A model generated the notes under the pieces. It saw nothing but the letters and a program-made list of their open reading frames with translations, was not told the DNA's origin and did no database searches. A stretch of 64,000 nucleotides of DNA. Source: Saccharicrinis sp963675435 (GTDB lineage Bacteria; Bacteroidota; Bacteroidia; Bacteroidales; Marinilabiliaceae). Location: the NCBI GenBank assembly GCA_963675435.1, contig OY776216.1:4650001-4714000 (forward strand). The letters are read 5' to 3'. Each line of letters begins with the position of its first letter. Position 1 is the first letter of the stretch. Made by a program: the position numbers and the translations under genes. This document shows positions 16,228-25,748 of this stretch, piece by piece.

Positions 16228-17337
16228 CTACTCAACTCTAACCTTAAATTTCTTAATACTTAAGCCTACAAACAGAAAAATAAAACTAATTAAAATGAGT
16301 GTTTCCTTCCATACGTAGGCAATCCCCGCTCCTTTCAGCATTATTTTTTTCACCACAATAATAAACCATCTGGGAGGAATAATATTACTCATTATTCTTA
16401 ATGGTAAAGGCATGTTTTCAATAGGAAAAATAAAACCACTGAGCAAAATTGTTGGCAACATTAAAGCGAACATACTCATAAACATTGCTACCATTTGATT
16501 TTTGGCTACCGTTGAAATAAAAATACCAAGAGACAATGCCAATATAGTAAACAATGTAGCTTCGAATAATAACAGAAACAGACTTCCTTTAATTGGAACA
16601 TGAAATACCCAATAACCCATAGCCAAAATGGATAACGTGTTGATCAAGGCCATAAAAATATATGGAGTGACCTTCCCTATAATAATCTGAAAAGGCTTGA
16701 GAGGTGATATCAACAGAACCTCCATGGAACCAAATTCCTTTTCCTTTGTAATGGAAATGGAGGTCATCATTGCGGAAACCAACATCAGAATCATGGCCAT
16801 AATTCCGGGAACTGACATATAAACACCATCCAGATTTTCATTATAAAACATCCGAACTTCCGTATTTATAAATGATGTAGTATTATGGGATGTTTTATTA
16901 TGACTTTGTTGAAAGTCGCGCAATATCATAGATGCATAATTACTTAATATTCTTGCGGTATTGGCATCTGAAGCATCTGTAATTAATTGTACATTTGCTA
17001 TTTTATCGCTGTAAAAACGCTTAGAGAAATTAGGTTCAAAAACAACGGTCATTTTAACACGATCCTTGTTAAAAGCTGTTTCCAATTCATGTTCTGACTT
17101 TAAATATTTATCTAAACGAAAATAGCCGGATGACAATAACTTTTGAGTTGCTTCTTGTGTTAATTCATCCTTTGATTTATCTAAAATAGCAATAGATGCA
17201 TTTTTTATTTCTGATGATATTACAAATCCAAAAATCAATATCTGAACCATGGGCATAGCAAACAGTATCAACATTGTTCTTGAATCTCTGAAAATATGTA
17301 GAAACTCTTTTTTCACAAAGGCTTTGAATCGTTTCAT
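16228..17337 (-). CDS. ABC-2 type permease of the efflux operon (first permease)
   Basis: The protein has 369 residues, the same length and plan as its downstream partner: an N-terminal helix around residues 22-42, a periplasmic domain and a C-terminal five-helix bundle. EKEFGSMEVLLISPLKPFQIIIGK and LSGFIFPIENMPLPLR are characteristic ABC-2 segments. The two permeases are paralogues and probably form a heterodimer. The gene lies 128 bases after the second ATPase gene, the largest gap in the operon. Confidence 0.9.
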   Translation of the reverse strand: MKRFKAFVKKEFLHIFRDSRTMLILFAMPMVQILIFGFVISSEIKNASIAILDKSKDELTQEATQKLLSSGYFRLDKYLKSEHELETAFNKDRVKMTVVFEPNFSKRFYSDKIANVQLITDASDANTARILSNYASMILRDFQQSHNKTSHNTTSFINTEVRMFYNENLDGVYMSVPGIMAMILMLVSAMMTSISITKEKEFGSMEVLLISPLKPFQIIIGKVTPYIFMALINTLSILAMGYWVFHVPIKGSLFLLLFEATLFTILALSLGIFISTVAKNQMVAMFMSMFALMLPTILLSGFIFPIENMPLPLRIMSNIIPPRWFIIVVKKIMLKGAGIAYVWKETLILISFIFLFVGLSIKKFKVRVE

Positions 17338-17465
17338 TTATTATTGTATTTTGTTGCAAAGTACATGGAGCACAGTGCTTTGTATTCATTTATTAGTATC
17401 TGGTTTCAAATGATCAGTTTTCTGTTCGATGCTAAAGTAAAATATTGACAGCAGACTGACTACTC

Positions 17466-18230
17466 CTAACTATTTACTGCCGGACGAGCTAGTTTGATAA
17501 ACACCTCATTCATATTATGAGCATTAAACTGTTTTTTCAGATTAGCTGGAGTATCCAGAGCATCAATTCTTCCATCAACCATAATGGAAACCCTGTTACA
17601 ATACTCAGCTTCGTCCATGTAATGTGTCGTTACAAATACAGTTATTCCTTCTGATGAAGCTTCATAAATCATTTCCCAAAACTGACGACGTGTAATAGGA
17701 TCCACCCCACTTGTGGGTTCATCCAAAAATACAATGGCTGGTTTATGCATAATAGCCACGGTAAAGGCCAGTTTTTGTTTCCATCCTAAAGACAAGTCAT
17801 GAACCATCCTGTTTCGTTCGTCCCAGATACCTAATTCTTTGAGTAAGGCCTCCCCTCTTTCTTTAAATTGCTTTTTGGTCATGCCATAAACTGCACTAAA
17901 AAATCGCATATTCTCCCAAATGGTCAAGTCTTCAAACAATGAAAACTTCTGACTCATATAGCCAATACTCTTCTTTATAGATTCAGGATGCGAATTTACA
18001 TTGTAACCTGCCACCCATACTTCGCCTGAAGTAGGTTTTGACAATCCACTGAGTATGCGCATTGCAGTAGTTTTACCCGCTCCATTGGCACCTAAAAAAC
18101 CAAAAATCTCACCTTTATCCACATGAAAACACAGCGATTTATTGGCTTCAAAGTCTCCAAACTTTTTCACCAATTTATCCACCTTAATAATGGACTCTTT
18201 ACTATTTATCTGTTGGCTCTGATTATGCAT
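17466..18230 (-). CDS. ABC transporter ATP-binding protein (NBD B)
   Basis: The protein has 254 residues and is a cytoplasmic nucleotide-binding domain. Walker A is GANGAGKTT (47-55), Walker B is IVFLDEP (166-172) and the switch His203 is present in TTHYMDEA. The signature motif is degenerate (LSLGW, 146-150, instead of LSGGQ). This pairs with the partner encoded upstream, which has a good signature but lacks the switch His. The start overlaps the upstream gene by 8 bases, indicating translational coupling. The pair corresponds to the two halves of YbhF-type fused ATPases. Confidence 0.92.
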   Translation of the reverse strand: MHNQSQQINSKESIIKVDKLVKKFGDFEANKSLCFHVDKGEIFGFLGANGAGKTTAMRILSGLSKPTSGEVWVAGYNVNSHPESIKKSIGYMSQKFSLFEDLTIWENMRFFSAVYGMTKKQFKERGEALLKELGIWDERNRMVHDLSLGWKQKLAFTVAIMHKPAIVFLDEPTSGVDPITRRQFWEMIYEASSEGITVFVTTHYMDEAEYCNRVSIMVDGRIDALDTPANLKKQFNAHNMNEVFIKLARPAVNS

Positions 18231-19143
18231 TCATTTTCTCGTTAAATTGGGTTAACTCAATAAAACAATCTTCAATATCCGGTTCAATATGTTGTACTTG
18301 TATATCTGTATGACCTTTTTGCTCCAGAAAAGAACTCACCTCTTTATCATTTGATTGTTGCCCCTTACAAACCCAATGAAGAAATTCTCCAAAAGGATAA
18401 ACATTATGAGTTCCTTTATAAGTTCTTAGATCCAATAAAGCCTGATAAATATTACTTGTTTTAATTCCTGACAATGAATATTTAAACTGCTTAACAATAT
18501 TTGCAGGTTTATTACAAGCATGAATTTCACCTCCCTGCATTAAAGCCACTCTATCACATAATTGAGCCTCATCCATATAAGGCGTAGAAACTATAATGGT
18601 AATTCCTTTGGCTTTTAAAGATTGTAACATCTCCCAGAACTCAGCTCTTGATACTGCATCAACTCCGGTTGTTGGCTCATCTAACACCAATAATTTTGGT
18701 TTATGTATTAGCGCACATGACAGGGCCAGTTTTTGTTTCATACCACCACTTAACTTACCTGCTCTTCGATGTTTAAATGGTTCTATTTGTTGGTATATAT
18801 CCTTAATTAAATAATAATTTTCCTCAATGGTAGTCCCAAAAACAGTAGCAAAAAAATCCAGATTTTCTTCAATGGTTAAATCTGTGTACAACGAAAACTT
18901 ACCAGGCATGTAACCAATAATATACCTTACTTTTTTATAGTCTTCAACCGGATCTAAATCCCAAAGTCTAATATTTCCCTCATCAGGAATCATCAGGGAG
19001 TTAATCATTCTGAGCAACGTTGATTTTCCTGCACCATCCGGACCCAACAAACCAAACAACTCGCCTTCTTCAATTTGAATTGTAACATCATTAACCGCAT
19101 GAATATCATCGAACGACTTTGATATGTTTTTAATACTAATCAT
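18223..19143 (-). CDS. ABC transporter ATP-binding protein (NBD A)
   Basis: The protein has 306 residues. Walker A is GPDGAGKST (34-42), the signature LSGGM (132-136) and Walker B LLVLDEP (152-158). The switch position reads STPYMDEA, so Pro189 replaces His. A C-terminal extension of about 90 residues, ending in IEPDIEDCFIELT, follows the core, as in drug-export ATPases. With NBD B it should form one canonical ATP site and one degenerate site. It starts 2 bases after the HlyD-like gene. Confidence 0.92.
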   Translation of the reverse strand: MISIKNISKSFDDIHAVNDVTIQIEEGELFGLLGPDGAGKSTLLRMINSLMIPDEGNIRLWDLDPVEDYKKVRYIIGYMPGKFSLYTDLTIEENLDFFATVFGTTIEENYYLIKDIYQQIEPFKHRRAGKLSGGMKQKLALSCALIHKPKLLVLDEPTTGVDAVSRAEFWEMLQSLKAKGITIIVSTPYMDEAQLCDRVALMQGGEIHACNKPANIVKQFKYSLSGIKTSNIYQALLDLRTYKGTHNVYPFGEFLHWVCKGQQSNDKEVSSFLEQKGHTDIQVQHIEPDIEDCFIELTQFNEKMNA

Positions 19144-19145
19144 GG

Positions 19146-20027
19146 CTAAAACTTAACTTCCCCAGGCATTCCTATCTTCAATCGGCCATCATTTTTAACA
19201 AGTACCTTGATCGCATAAACCAAATCCACTCGTTCCTCTTTTGTCTGAATAATTTTAGGTGTAAATTCAGCTGACGAAGAAATCCAGGAAACGGAACCTT
19301 TTATAGATTGATTATCATCCTCATCTTTATCAAATATTACATTTACCTCCTGTCCTATTTTAACAGCAGGTAGCTGGCTGCCCGAAATATAAGCACGAAG
19401 AAACAAGGTATTGATATTAGCTATTTTAATGATTGGCTTACCTGTTGCCACCAACTCACCTTGTTCGGCAATTTTTTGTAATACAACACCATCAGATGGA
19501 GCTGTAACCTGACAACGGGAAAGTTGATCTTCAATTTCTGCCAGTTGGGCATCAATCACTTCAATTTCTGAATAAACACTTTTCAAACTAGCATCCTGCC
19601 CTTTTAATTGTCTTTTTAATACATCTAACTGACCACTTACATCATCAATCTGCTTTTGAGTGGCTGCTTTATCTGCAAACATTTTCTGAATACGATCAAA
19701 ATCCTGATCAACAACCTTTTTTTGCGCCATCAAAACTTCTTTTGAAATTTTTACTTGTTCAGCTTTACTCAAAGCAACCGAACGCTGCGCCAATAATTGG
19801 TTACGCTTTAAATAATACGGAATGGTATCAATTAAACAAATTAATTGATTCTTTTTTAAGGTTTCTCCTTCCTCAACATCTATGTGAATCATCTTTCCTG
19901 GCACTTCTGCACTAATAAATACTTCTGTTGCCTCAAAATTTCCATAAGCATCAGATTCTTCATCACTTAAACTACAACTGATAATCATTAATCCTGATAT
20001 CAGAGATAAAATAACGCTACGATACAT
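19146..20027 (-). CDS. HlyD-family periplasmic adaptor lipoprotein
   Basis: The protein has 293 residues. The N terminus ends in the lipobox-like LMIISC, so it is probably lipid-anchored. A biotinyl-lipoyl half motif (VPGKMIHIDVEEGETLKKNQ) is followed by a long alpha-helical hairpin (about residues 70-165). The second half motif (CQVTAPSDGVVLQKIAEQGE) and a beta-barrel domain come next. This is the membrane fusion protein that bridges the inner-membrane ABC permeases and the TolC-like outer-membrane channel. It lies between those genes, which supports a three-part efflux pump. Confidence 0.9.
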   Translation of the reverse strand: MYRSVILSLISGLMIISCSLSDEESDAYGNFEATEVFISAEVPGKMIHIDVEEGETLKKNQLICLIDTIPYYLKRNQLLAQRSVALSKAEQVKISKEVLMAQKKVVDQDFDRIQKMFADKAATQKQIDDVSGQLDVLKRQLKGQDASLKSVYSEIEVIDAQLAEIEDQLSRCQVTAPSDGVVLQKIAEQGELVATGKPIIKIANINTLFLRAYISGSQLPAVKIGQEVNVIFDKDEDDNQSIKGSVSWISSSAEFTPKIIQTKEERVDLVYAIKVLVKNDGRLKIGMPGEVKF

Positions 20028-20058
20028 ATTTATACTTTTTCTTTATTATTCAATATTG

Positions 20059-21333
20059 TTACTGTTTTGCCCCTTTAAGGTCAAGAAGTTCTATTTGAGA
20101 TTTCAACAATTCTAACTCATGAACTTTTTTTGACAACAAGGCCATGCTCTCCATATTTAAATCATTTAAATAATCTGATGCGGTAATTGTTCCATTATTC
20201 AATTGACTTGTTGATGATACTGTGATTCGTTTTCTCAACTGAATAATTTCATCATCTTTATCCATGATCTTTTGCATCTGATTTATTTTACTATTCACAT
20301 CTTCGCCTGCCATTTCAATTTTCATATCAAAAACCGATTGCTGTATGTCCACGCGATTACTTTGAATCTGGAAATATTGTTTATTTCGGCTACTTTGTTT
20401 CCAGTCCCATATATTCCAATGTAGTTTAATGCCTACCATACAAAAAGGAGCCAACTCATCCTTAAGCATATTAAAGCCGGGATTTCCATATCCAAACTGG
20501 CCAAACCCGGCAACATAAGGTAAACGTTCTTTCGCATTCATTTTTTGCATAATAGTTGCCTGCTGCCTTTGATCATTGAAATATTTATATTCAGGTCTGA
20601 TAAAGATTTGTTGTTGAGACAATCCTGTAGGTGCTTTAAAAACCATATCGTCAAAAAACTCTTTTCCAATTAATGTTTCGAGTATATTTAAAGCGGTATT
20701 TTTACCCTCAGAAAGCCGTATCTGTTCTTGTTTTATACTTAATACTTCAACTTTTAAATAATCAGCTTGAGAAGCCAGAACCATACCATTTCTAACTGCA
20801 CTCTCTACTTCTTGAAGTCTTTTTTCAATTATACCAGTTTTATATTCCGTCAGTTTAATTTGTTCATCGATAGTAAGAATTAAAAAATAGGTTTGAATGA
20901 CCTTGGACCTGATTTTATACAATTCTACTTCCATACTACTTTTTTGAGCTTGGGTATTAACTTGCTCTACCTCTTTAGCCACCTTAGTTCTGCCCGCATC
21001 AAAAATAACCTGTTGTATATCTATTGATGCTTTATATTGATCTTTAGGTCCTTGAGGTACAGCAAAAGGAAGATTGGATGATTCAATATGAGGAACATCA
21101 TTTTGATGCGATGCTTGTGCATTTAAATCAAGGTGGGGATAATAATTCACATTTAAATTCTTCAATCGCAAATCCAATTGATCCTCAATATGCTTAAAAT
21201 TGCCATACAAGGGATAATTTTCTCTGGCCAACTGCATACATTCTTCCAACGTTATTGTTGACTGTCCCTTAATTCCAGTATGTAATACTGTCAATAAAAG
21301 GATAGCAAAATAATAAAATTTATATTGTACCAT
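20059..21333 (-). CDS. TolC-family outer-membrane efflux protein
   Basis: The protein has 424 residues. A signal peptide (MVQYKFYYFAILLLTVLHTG) is followed by two TolC repeats with long helices (ITLEECMQLARENYP opening the first). It should form the outer-membrane exit duct of the pump. The gene starts 5 bases after tetR and is followed by the adaptor gene after 31 bases, so it belongs to the operon. No lesion is visible. Confidence 0.9.
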   Translation of the reverse strand: MVQYKFYYFAILLLTVLHTGIKGQSTITLEECMQLARENYPLYGNFKHIEDQLDLRLKNLNVNYYPHLDLNAQASHQNDVPHIESSNLPFAVPQGPKDQYKASIDIQQVIFDAGRTKVAKEVEQVNTQAQKSSMEVELYKIRSKVIQTYFLILTIDEQIKLTEYKTGIIEKRLQEVESAVRNGMVLASQADYLKVEVLSIKQEQIRLSEGKNTALNILETLIGKEFFDDMVFKAPTGLSQQQIFIRPEYKYFNDQRQQATIMQKMNAKERLPYVAGFGQFGYGNPGFNMLKDELAPFCMVGIKLHWNIWDWKQSSRNKQYFQIQSNRVDIQQSVFDMKIEMAGEDVNSKINQMQKIMDKDDEIIQLRKRITVSSTSQLNNGTITASDYLNDLNMESMALLSKKVHELELLKSQIELLDLKGAKQ

Positions 21334-21338
21334 TTGAT

Positions 21339-21950
21339 TTAATTGTTTTCGATAATTAATGGTTTTAAAAATTCATATATAGATTGTTTTCTTTGCTGTA
21401 AAAATGATTTACATGAATCTTTATCTCCTTGAAAAATCATTCTTTCCAACAATGGTTTCCCTGCAAATGGAAAAATACAGAGTGATATGATATTTATTAA
21501 CAACTCCTTAGGATTCATTTTCTTTACTACCCCCTGATCCATTTTTTCCTGAAAGTATTCTATAATAATATAAGGTTGCACACCACCTTCTTTAATCAAG
21601 GATTCCAATCGATCGGGATTTCTATTTACTTCAGATAATATAAAAATGGGTAAATAAGGCTTATTCATAAATAATTCTACATAACTATTTATGGCTCTTT
21701 TCAGAAAATCCTCAACATTAGCTGACTCATTGATTGATTTTGTTATTTCAGGCCAGAACTCATAAAACGCTGCCGTAAAAACACTCTCAAACAACTTATC
21801 TTTTGAGCGAAAATAATAATGTAACATCGCCTTATTAATGTTTGCTCTATCTGCAATCTCCTGCATTCTGGCACCATCTAATCCTTTTTCGGTAAACACC
21901 TTACGTGCGGCTTCTAATATCGTTTTTTCTGTATCTGACTTTAATTCCAT
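21339..21950 (-). CDS. TetR/AcrR-family repressor of the efflux operon
   Basis: The protein has 203 residues. The N-terminal helix-turn-helix (EIADRANINKAMLHYYFRSK, about residues 31-50) is typical, and the C-terminal ligand domain is helical. It is the first gene of the operon, which makes autoregulation likely. Two operators that bracket a promoter lie directly upstream (21967-22028). The ligand is unknown but is probably related to the exported substrate. Confidence 0.92.
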   Translation of the reverse strand: MELKSDTEKTILEAARKVFTEKGLDGARMQEIADRANINKAMLHYYFRSKDKLFESVFTAAFYEFWPEITKSINESANVEDFLKRAINSYVELFMNKPYLPIFILSEVNRNPDRLESLIKEGGVQPYIIIEYFQEKMDQGVVKKMNPKELLINIISLCIFPFAGKPLLERMIFQGDKDSCKSFLQQRKQSIYEFLKPLIIENN

Positions 21951-21966
21951 AACTAACTTATTGATT

Positions 21967-22028
21967 TAACCATTTGGTTAATTTGATGCAAATATATATA
22001 TTAACCACTCATTTTAACCAAATGGTTA
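21967..22028 (-). promoter_or_regulatory. paired TetR operators around the efflux operon promoter
   Basis: TAACCATTTGGTTA (21967-21980) and TAACCAAATGGTTA (22015-22028) are inverted repeats of TAACCA-N2-TGGTTA and are reverse complements of each other, with centres 48 bp apart. On the minus strand a TATATTTG -7 element (21996 to 21989) lies between them. The TTTG inside the distal operator could be the -33 element (spacing 22). The proximal operator would cover the start site. This is the expected layout for repression by the adjacent TetR protein. Confidence 0.75.
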
Positions 22029-22065
22029 CCTCTTTTTATAAAAAAATATAACTAACTTCTAAAAA

Positions 22066-22096
22066 TTTCGTAAATAAATCAGTTAGTATAGTTTTG
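22066..22096 (+). promoter_or_regulatory. candidate promoter of the sensor kinase gene
   Basis: TAGTTTTG (22089-22096) matches the Bacteroidota -7 consensus TAnnTTTG. TTTC (22066-22069), 19 bases upstream, is one change from the -33 TTTG. Transcription would start within about 10 bases of the ATG at 22108, giving a very short leader. Confidence 0.4.
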
Positions 22097-22107
22097 ATAG
22101 ATTTTTA

Positions 22108-25100
22108 ATGAGGGGAAAACTTACTTTATTAGTTTTAATTATTGGATTAAACTTATTTGCAAAAAATAATCCTATTCTTAATTTTAAATATTTTGATAAG
22201 AAGAGTGGGCTAATCAGTGCATATATTAATGACATTGAAGAAGATGCAAAAGGTTTTATCTGGATTAGTTCTAAAGGAGGTTTAAACAGGGTTATTGGTG
22301 AAAAAATAGTTTCATACTACTATAATTTAAACGATTCCACTACAATCCCTGGCAGTAATATTCTAAGCCTATACAATGACTCAAGGAATAAATTATGGGT
22401 ATCAGGATATGAAGGAATTTCTATCTATAACGAAAAGCTTGACAATTTTACCCGAATTTCATCTCCTAAATATCCCAATGGACTAAAAGAGTTTAATGTT
22501 GTAAAGTTTATTGAATCTTTAGACTCTAAATTATACATTGCTTCATCAAAGCGAGTATACATATTTAATCGTGAAAAAAGACAGTTTGTTGAAGTTGCGC
22601 ATGTACCCAATGGTAATATCCAGGATTTTATAATTACAAACGATCAACAACTATGGATTGGAACGGATGATTATCCTGGATTATATATTTATAATTTAAA
22701 TAGTGCAGAGCAACGATTAGATAATCATGAAATTTTGCATCAAAATTTTAAATTCATAACTTCAATAACCCTTAAAAATGAGATTGTTTATTGGGGTACT
22801 CGCCAAAATGGAGTTTACAGTTATAATCTAAAAAACAAAGAGGTTAAACACTTCATTAATAATGTTCCAGATTCTAATAATATCGTTTTTATAGGTACAG
22901 ATAACACAAATCAAATATGGACATGTGATTACACCGGTATCAAGCTGTTTAATGAAACAAAAGGAACTTTTTTTGGATATTACCCAGATAATAGTAGCAC
23001 TTCTATAAAAGAAAATGCCAAAGGTATATTTCAGGATAGTCAGGGCAATTATTGGGTTCTTCATCATCCCGGAGGAGTTGGATTGAGCATAAAACAGAAA
23101 GGCTTTCAGAATATCAATAACATCCCCGGCGAGTCAATGTTCACTAGTAGCAGAGATTGTGCTAACTTTATAAAAGATGAAGATGGAAATTTATGGATTG
23201 GAAGTTTTGGTGGCACCATCGACATTTTTGATGAAAATCAAAATCTCCTAAATCGTTTTAAAGTAGGCGATAAAGGCCTTGCAAAAGGAAGTATTTTACA
23301 TTTCGGTAAATCCCCAAATAATACAATTCTTGTGGCCATATATAATGCCGGCCTATTTGAGTACAAAAAAGAAAAAGGAGTATTTGAAAATTACAATCCA
23401 GTCTCAAAAAAACACTTTTCTAACCAAGATATCAGATCATCCGTTATTGATGGTAATAAATTTTGGTTTGCTACTCATGGAAAGGGACTTGACTGCATAG
23501 AAAACGATAAAATCACAAATTACAACAGCTTAAACAGTAACCTTACAAACAACTGGACAAATCAATTATTACTAAGAAATAATGGAGATTTATGGGTAGC
23601 TACCTCATGGGGCTTAAGCATTTTAAAAAAAGGAGAAATTGACTTTGAACAAATATATAGTTCAAACGAATTTAATAATGGTTTAACTGATAATCATATT
23701 GTTTACCTATTTGAAGACCGTAGAAATAATATATGGGTTGGCACAGAAAAAGGGTTATGCAGATATAACGACGCTACACACAACTTTACGAGTTACTTAT
23801 CCAATGAAAATATCTGTGCCATTGCAGATGATCATTATGGAAACATGTGGATTACAACCATATCTAACTTAATTCAATTAGACCCACTAACGAATAACTC
23901 TTTAGTATTTGAGGATTTAGATGGTATAAAAGTTTCTGAGTTTATTCCCAAATCTGTTTTTAGAGACAACGAAAACAACAAAATATACTTTGGTGGAGTG
24001 GATGGAGGCATTATTTTTAATCCTGATAATTTATTCCATAACATCACTCCTCCTGAAATAGAATTTACAAGTTTAAAACTTTTTAATAAAGAAGTCAACT
24101 ATAAAGATTATCCTGAAATAATTTCAGAATCAATATATAAAGCAAACGAAATAACTTTAAAATATTATCAAAATGTTATCACTCTTGGTTTTGAATCCAA
24201 CAATTTTATTAATCAGGATAAAAATCTATTTTCTTATAAGCTTGAAGGATTTAACAAGGAGTGGATCAAAGATATCGCAAGAAAGGAAGTAACATACACA
24301 AACATTGCTCCGGGCAAATACATATTTAAAATAAAAAGCTGTAATAACGACGGTGTTTGGAATAATACACCTAAGCAATTAGCTATAAATATTATTCCTC
24401 CTTGGTATAAACGCCCTATAACACATTATTCTGTTGTAATTATTTTAATTGTATTAATTTTTATATTAGTTAAAATAAGAACACAACACTTAGAAATACA
24501 ACAACACATATTGCAAAAACAAGTTGACGAGAAAACAAAAGAATTGGTTGAAAGTAATAATGAACTACAAACCCAGGCTGCATATTTACTTGAGTTAAAT
24601 CAAAAACTTGAAGAAAGGCAGACTAAAATTGAAAGTCAATCTACTATTTTAAGAACACAATCTCATAATTTAAGTAAAGCCAATAAAGAACTTAAAGTTT
24701 TAAATGAAACTAAGGATCGCTTATTTTCAATTATATCACATGATTTAATCAGTCCTTTTAACTCCATTTTGGGACTAACTGAGTTGTTAAAGGATGATAG
24801 CACTGAGATGAATCCCAAAGAACAAAATTTATTAGCTCATAAAATTAATTCATCAGCACAAAGAGTATTCAACCTGCTTCAGAACCTTTTAGTTTGGTCT
24901 AAAACCCAGAGTGATTCGGTAATATTTAATCCCAAACCTGTGATTCTTTACCGTGTAATTTCTGATGCAATAGCTTTACTAAACGAGATTATTTTAGATA
25001 AAAATATTACATACAACATAGAGGTAAAAAATTCATTGCTTGTAAAAGCTGATGCTGATATGTTGGCCACCATATTCCGAAATATTATTAGTAATGCCAT

Positions 25101-25389
25101 TAAATTTTCACCTATTGGAGGCTCAATAAATATAAGTGCAACAGAAAATATTGATATGGTTCAAATAGCAATAAAAGACAATGGAATGGGCATGTCTGAT
25201 GAAATTGCAAAAGATATTTTTTATGAAGGCAAAAACATTAGCCGAGAAGGTACTTCTGGCGAAAAAGGTTCTGGTTTAGGATTGCAGATTTGTAAAGAGT
25301 TTGTTCATAAAAATGGAGGTCAAATTTGGACAGAAAGTGAAGAAAATAAAGGAACAACCTTTTATTTTACTTTGCCATCTGTCCATTAG
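22108..25389 (+). CDS. two-component sensor histidine kinase with Reg_prop propeller
   Basis: The protein has 1093 residues. A signal sequence is followed by about 680 residues of Reg_prop beta-propeller repeats, recognisable by recurring LWIGT/WISS blades (for example NIWVGTEKGLCRY). A Y_Y_Y domain follows (YKLEGFNKEWI, IAPGKYIFKIKSCNNDGVW). Then come one transmembrane helix (about 773-790), a coiled coil, a HisKA domain with phospho-acceptor His878 (ISHDLISPF) and a HATPase with N-box Asn996 and GSGLGLQICKEF. Unlike many Bacteroides hybrid regulators it ends after the kinase, with no receiver or AraC domain, so the response regulator is elsewhere. It is divergent from the efflux operon and could share the operator region. 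Confidence 0.93.
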   Translation: MRGKLTLLVLIIGLNLFAKNNPILNFKYFDKKSGLISAYINDIEEDAKGFIWISSKGGLNRVIGEKIVSYYYNLNDSTTIPGSNILSLYNDSRNKLWVSGYEGISIYNEKLDNFTRISSPKYPNGLKEFNVVKFIESLDSKLYIASSKRVYIFNREKRQFVEVAHVPNGNIQDFIITNDQQLWIGTDDYPGLYIYNLNSAEQRLDNHEILHQNFKFITSITLKNEIVYWGTRQNGVYSYNLKNKEVKHFINNVPDSNNIVFIGTDNTNQIWTCDYTGIKLFNETKGTFFGYYPDNSSTSIKENAKGIFQDSQGNYWVLHHPGGVGLSIKQKGFQNINNIPGESMFTSSRDCANFIKDEDGNLWIGSFGGTIDIFDENQNLLNRFKVGDKGLAKGSILHFGKSPNNTILVAIYNAGLFEYKKEKGVFENYNPVSKKHFSNQDIRSSVIDGNKFWFATHGKGLDCIENDKITNYNSLNSNLTNNWTNQLLLRNNGDLWVATSWGLSILKKGEIDFEQIYSSNEFNNGLTDNHIVYLFEDRRNNIWVGTEKGLCRYNDATHNFTSYLSNENICAIADDHYGNMWITTISNLIQLDPLTNNSLVFEDLDGIKVSEFIPKSVFRDNENNKIYFGGVDGGIIFNPDNLFHNITPPEIEFTSLKLFNKEVNYKDYPEIISESIYKANEITLKYYQNVITLGFESNNFINQDKNLFSYKLEGFNKEWIKDIARKEVTYTNIAPGKYIFKIKSCNNDGVWNNTPKQLAINIIPPWYKRPITHYSVVIILIVLIFILVKIRTQHLEIQQHILQKQVDEKTKELVESNNELQTQAAYLLELNQKLEERQTKIESQSTILRTQSHNLSKANKELKVLNETKDRLFSIISHDLISPFNSILGLTELLKDDSTEMNPKEQNLLAHKINSSAQRVFNLLQNLLVWSKTQSDSVIFNPKPVILYRVISDAIALLNEIILDKNITYNIEVKNSLLVKADADMLATIFRNIISNAIKFSPIGGSINISATENIDMVQIAIKDNGMGMSDEIAKDIFYEGKNISREGTSGEKGSGLGLQICKEFVHKNGGQIWTESEENKGTTFYFTLPSVH

Positions 25390-25455
25390 TTTTTATTGTT
25401 GGATAAAAAATTCGCATTTAACTTTAATTCTCAATAGACATCAATAAATCTGTGT

Positions 25456-25713
25456 TTAACATCTCCCCCTGGCACAGGGACTATTGGTAACAAATACCCC
25501 AAGAGCTACTCCCCAAAATACATTATTTAAAGCATCTTCATTCCAAAAAACACCTGCATCTCTTGAATCTGAGAAATAAAATACTGCAAACCCGATCACC
25601 GCTCCCAGCAAACTATAAATTAATGTTTTAATAAAATGCTTAGAAGCAAAAGTACGCTGAAACCAACTTTTATCCTGCTCTAACTCCAGCTGTTTAAATT
25701 TAAAAGTTCTCAT
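25456..25713 (-). CDS. small two-helix membrane protein
   Basis: The protein has 85 residues. A charged N-terminal part (FKFKQLELEQDKSWFQRTF) precedes two hydrophobic helices (about 31-49 and 63-78) and a Cys-containing tail (NSPCARGRC). I do not recognise a function. It lies 35 bases downstream of the metal-efflux permease gene on the same strand and could be co-transcribed with it. Confidence 0.6.
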   Translation of the reverse strand: MRTFKFKQLELEQDKSWFQRTFASKHFIKTLIYSLLGAVIGFAVFYFSDSRDAGVFWNEDALNNVFWGVALGVFVTNSPCARGRC

Positions 25714-25748
25714 TTGCCAATTTAAATTAATACAAAAATCAGTTTATA

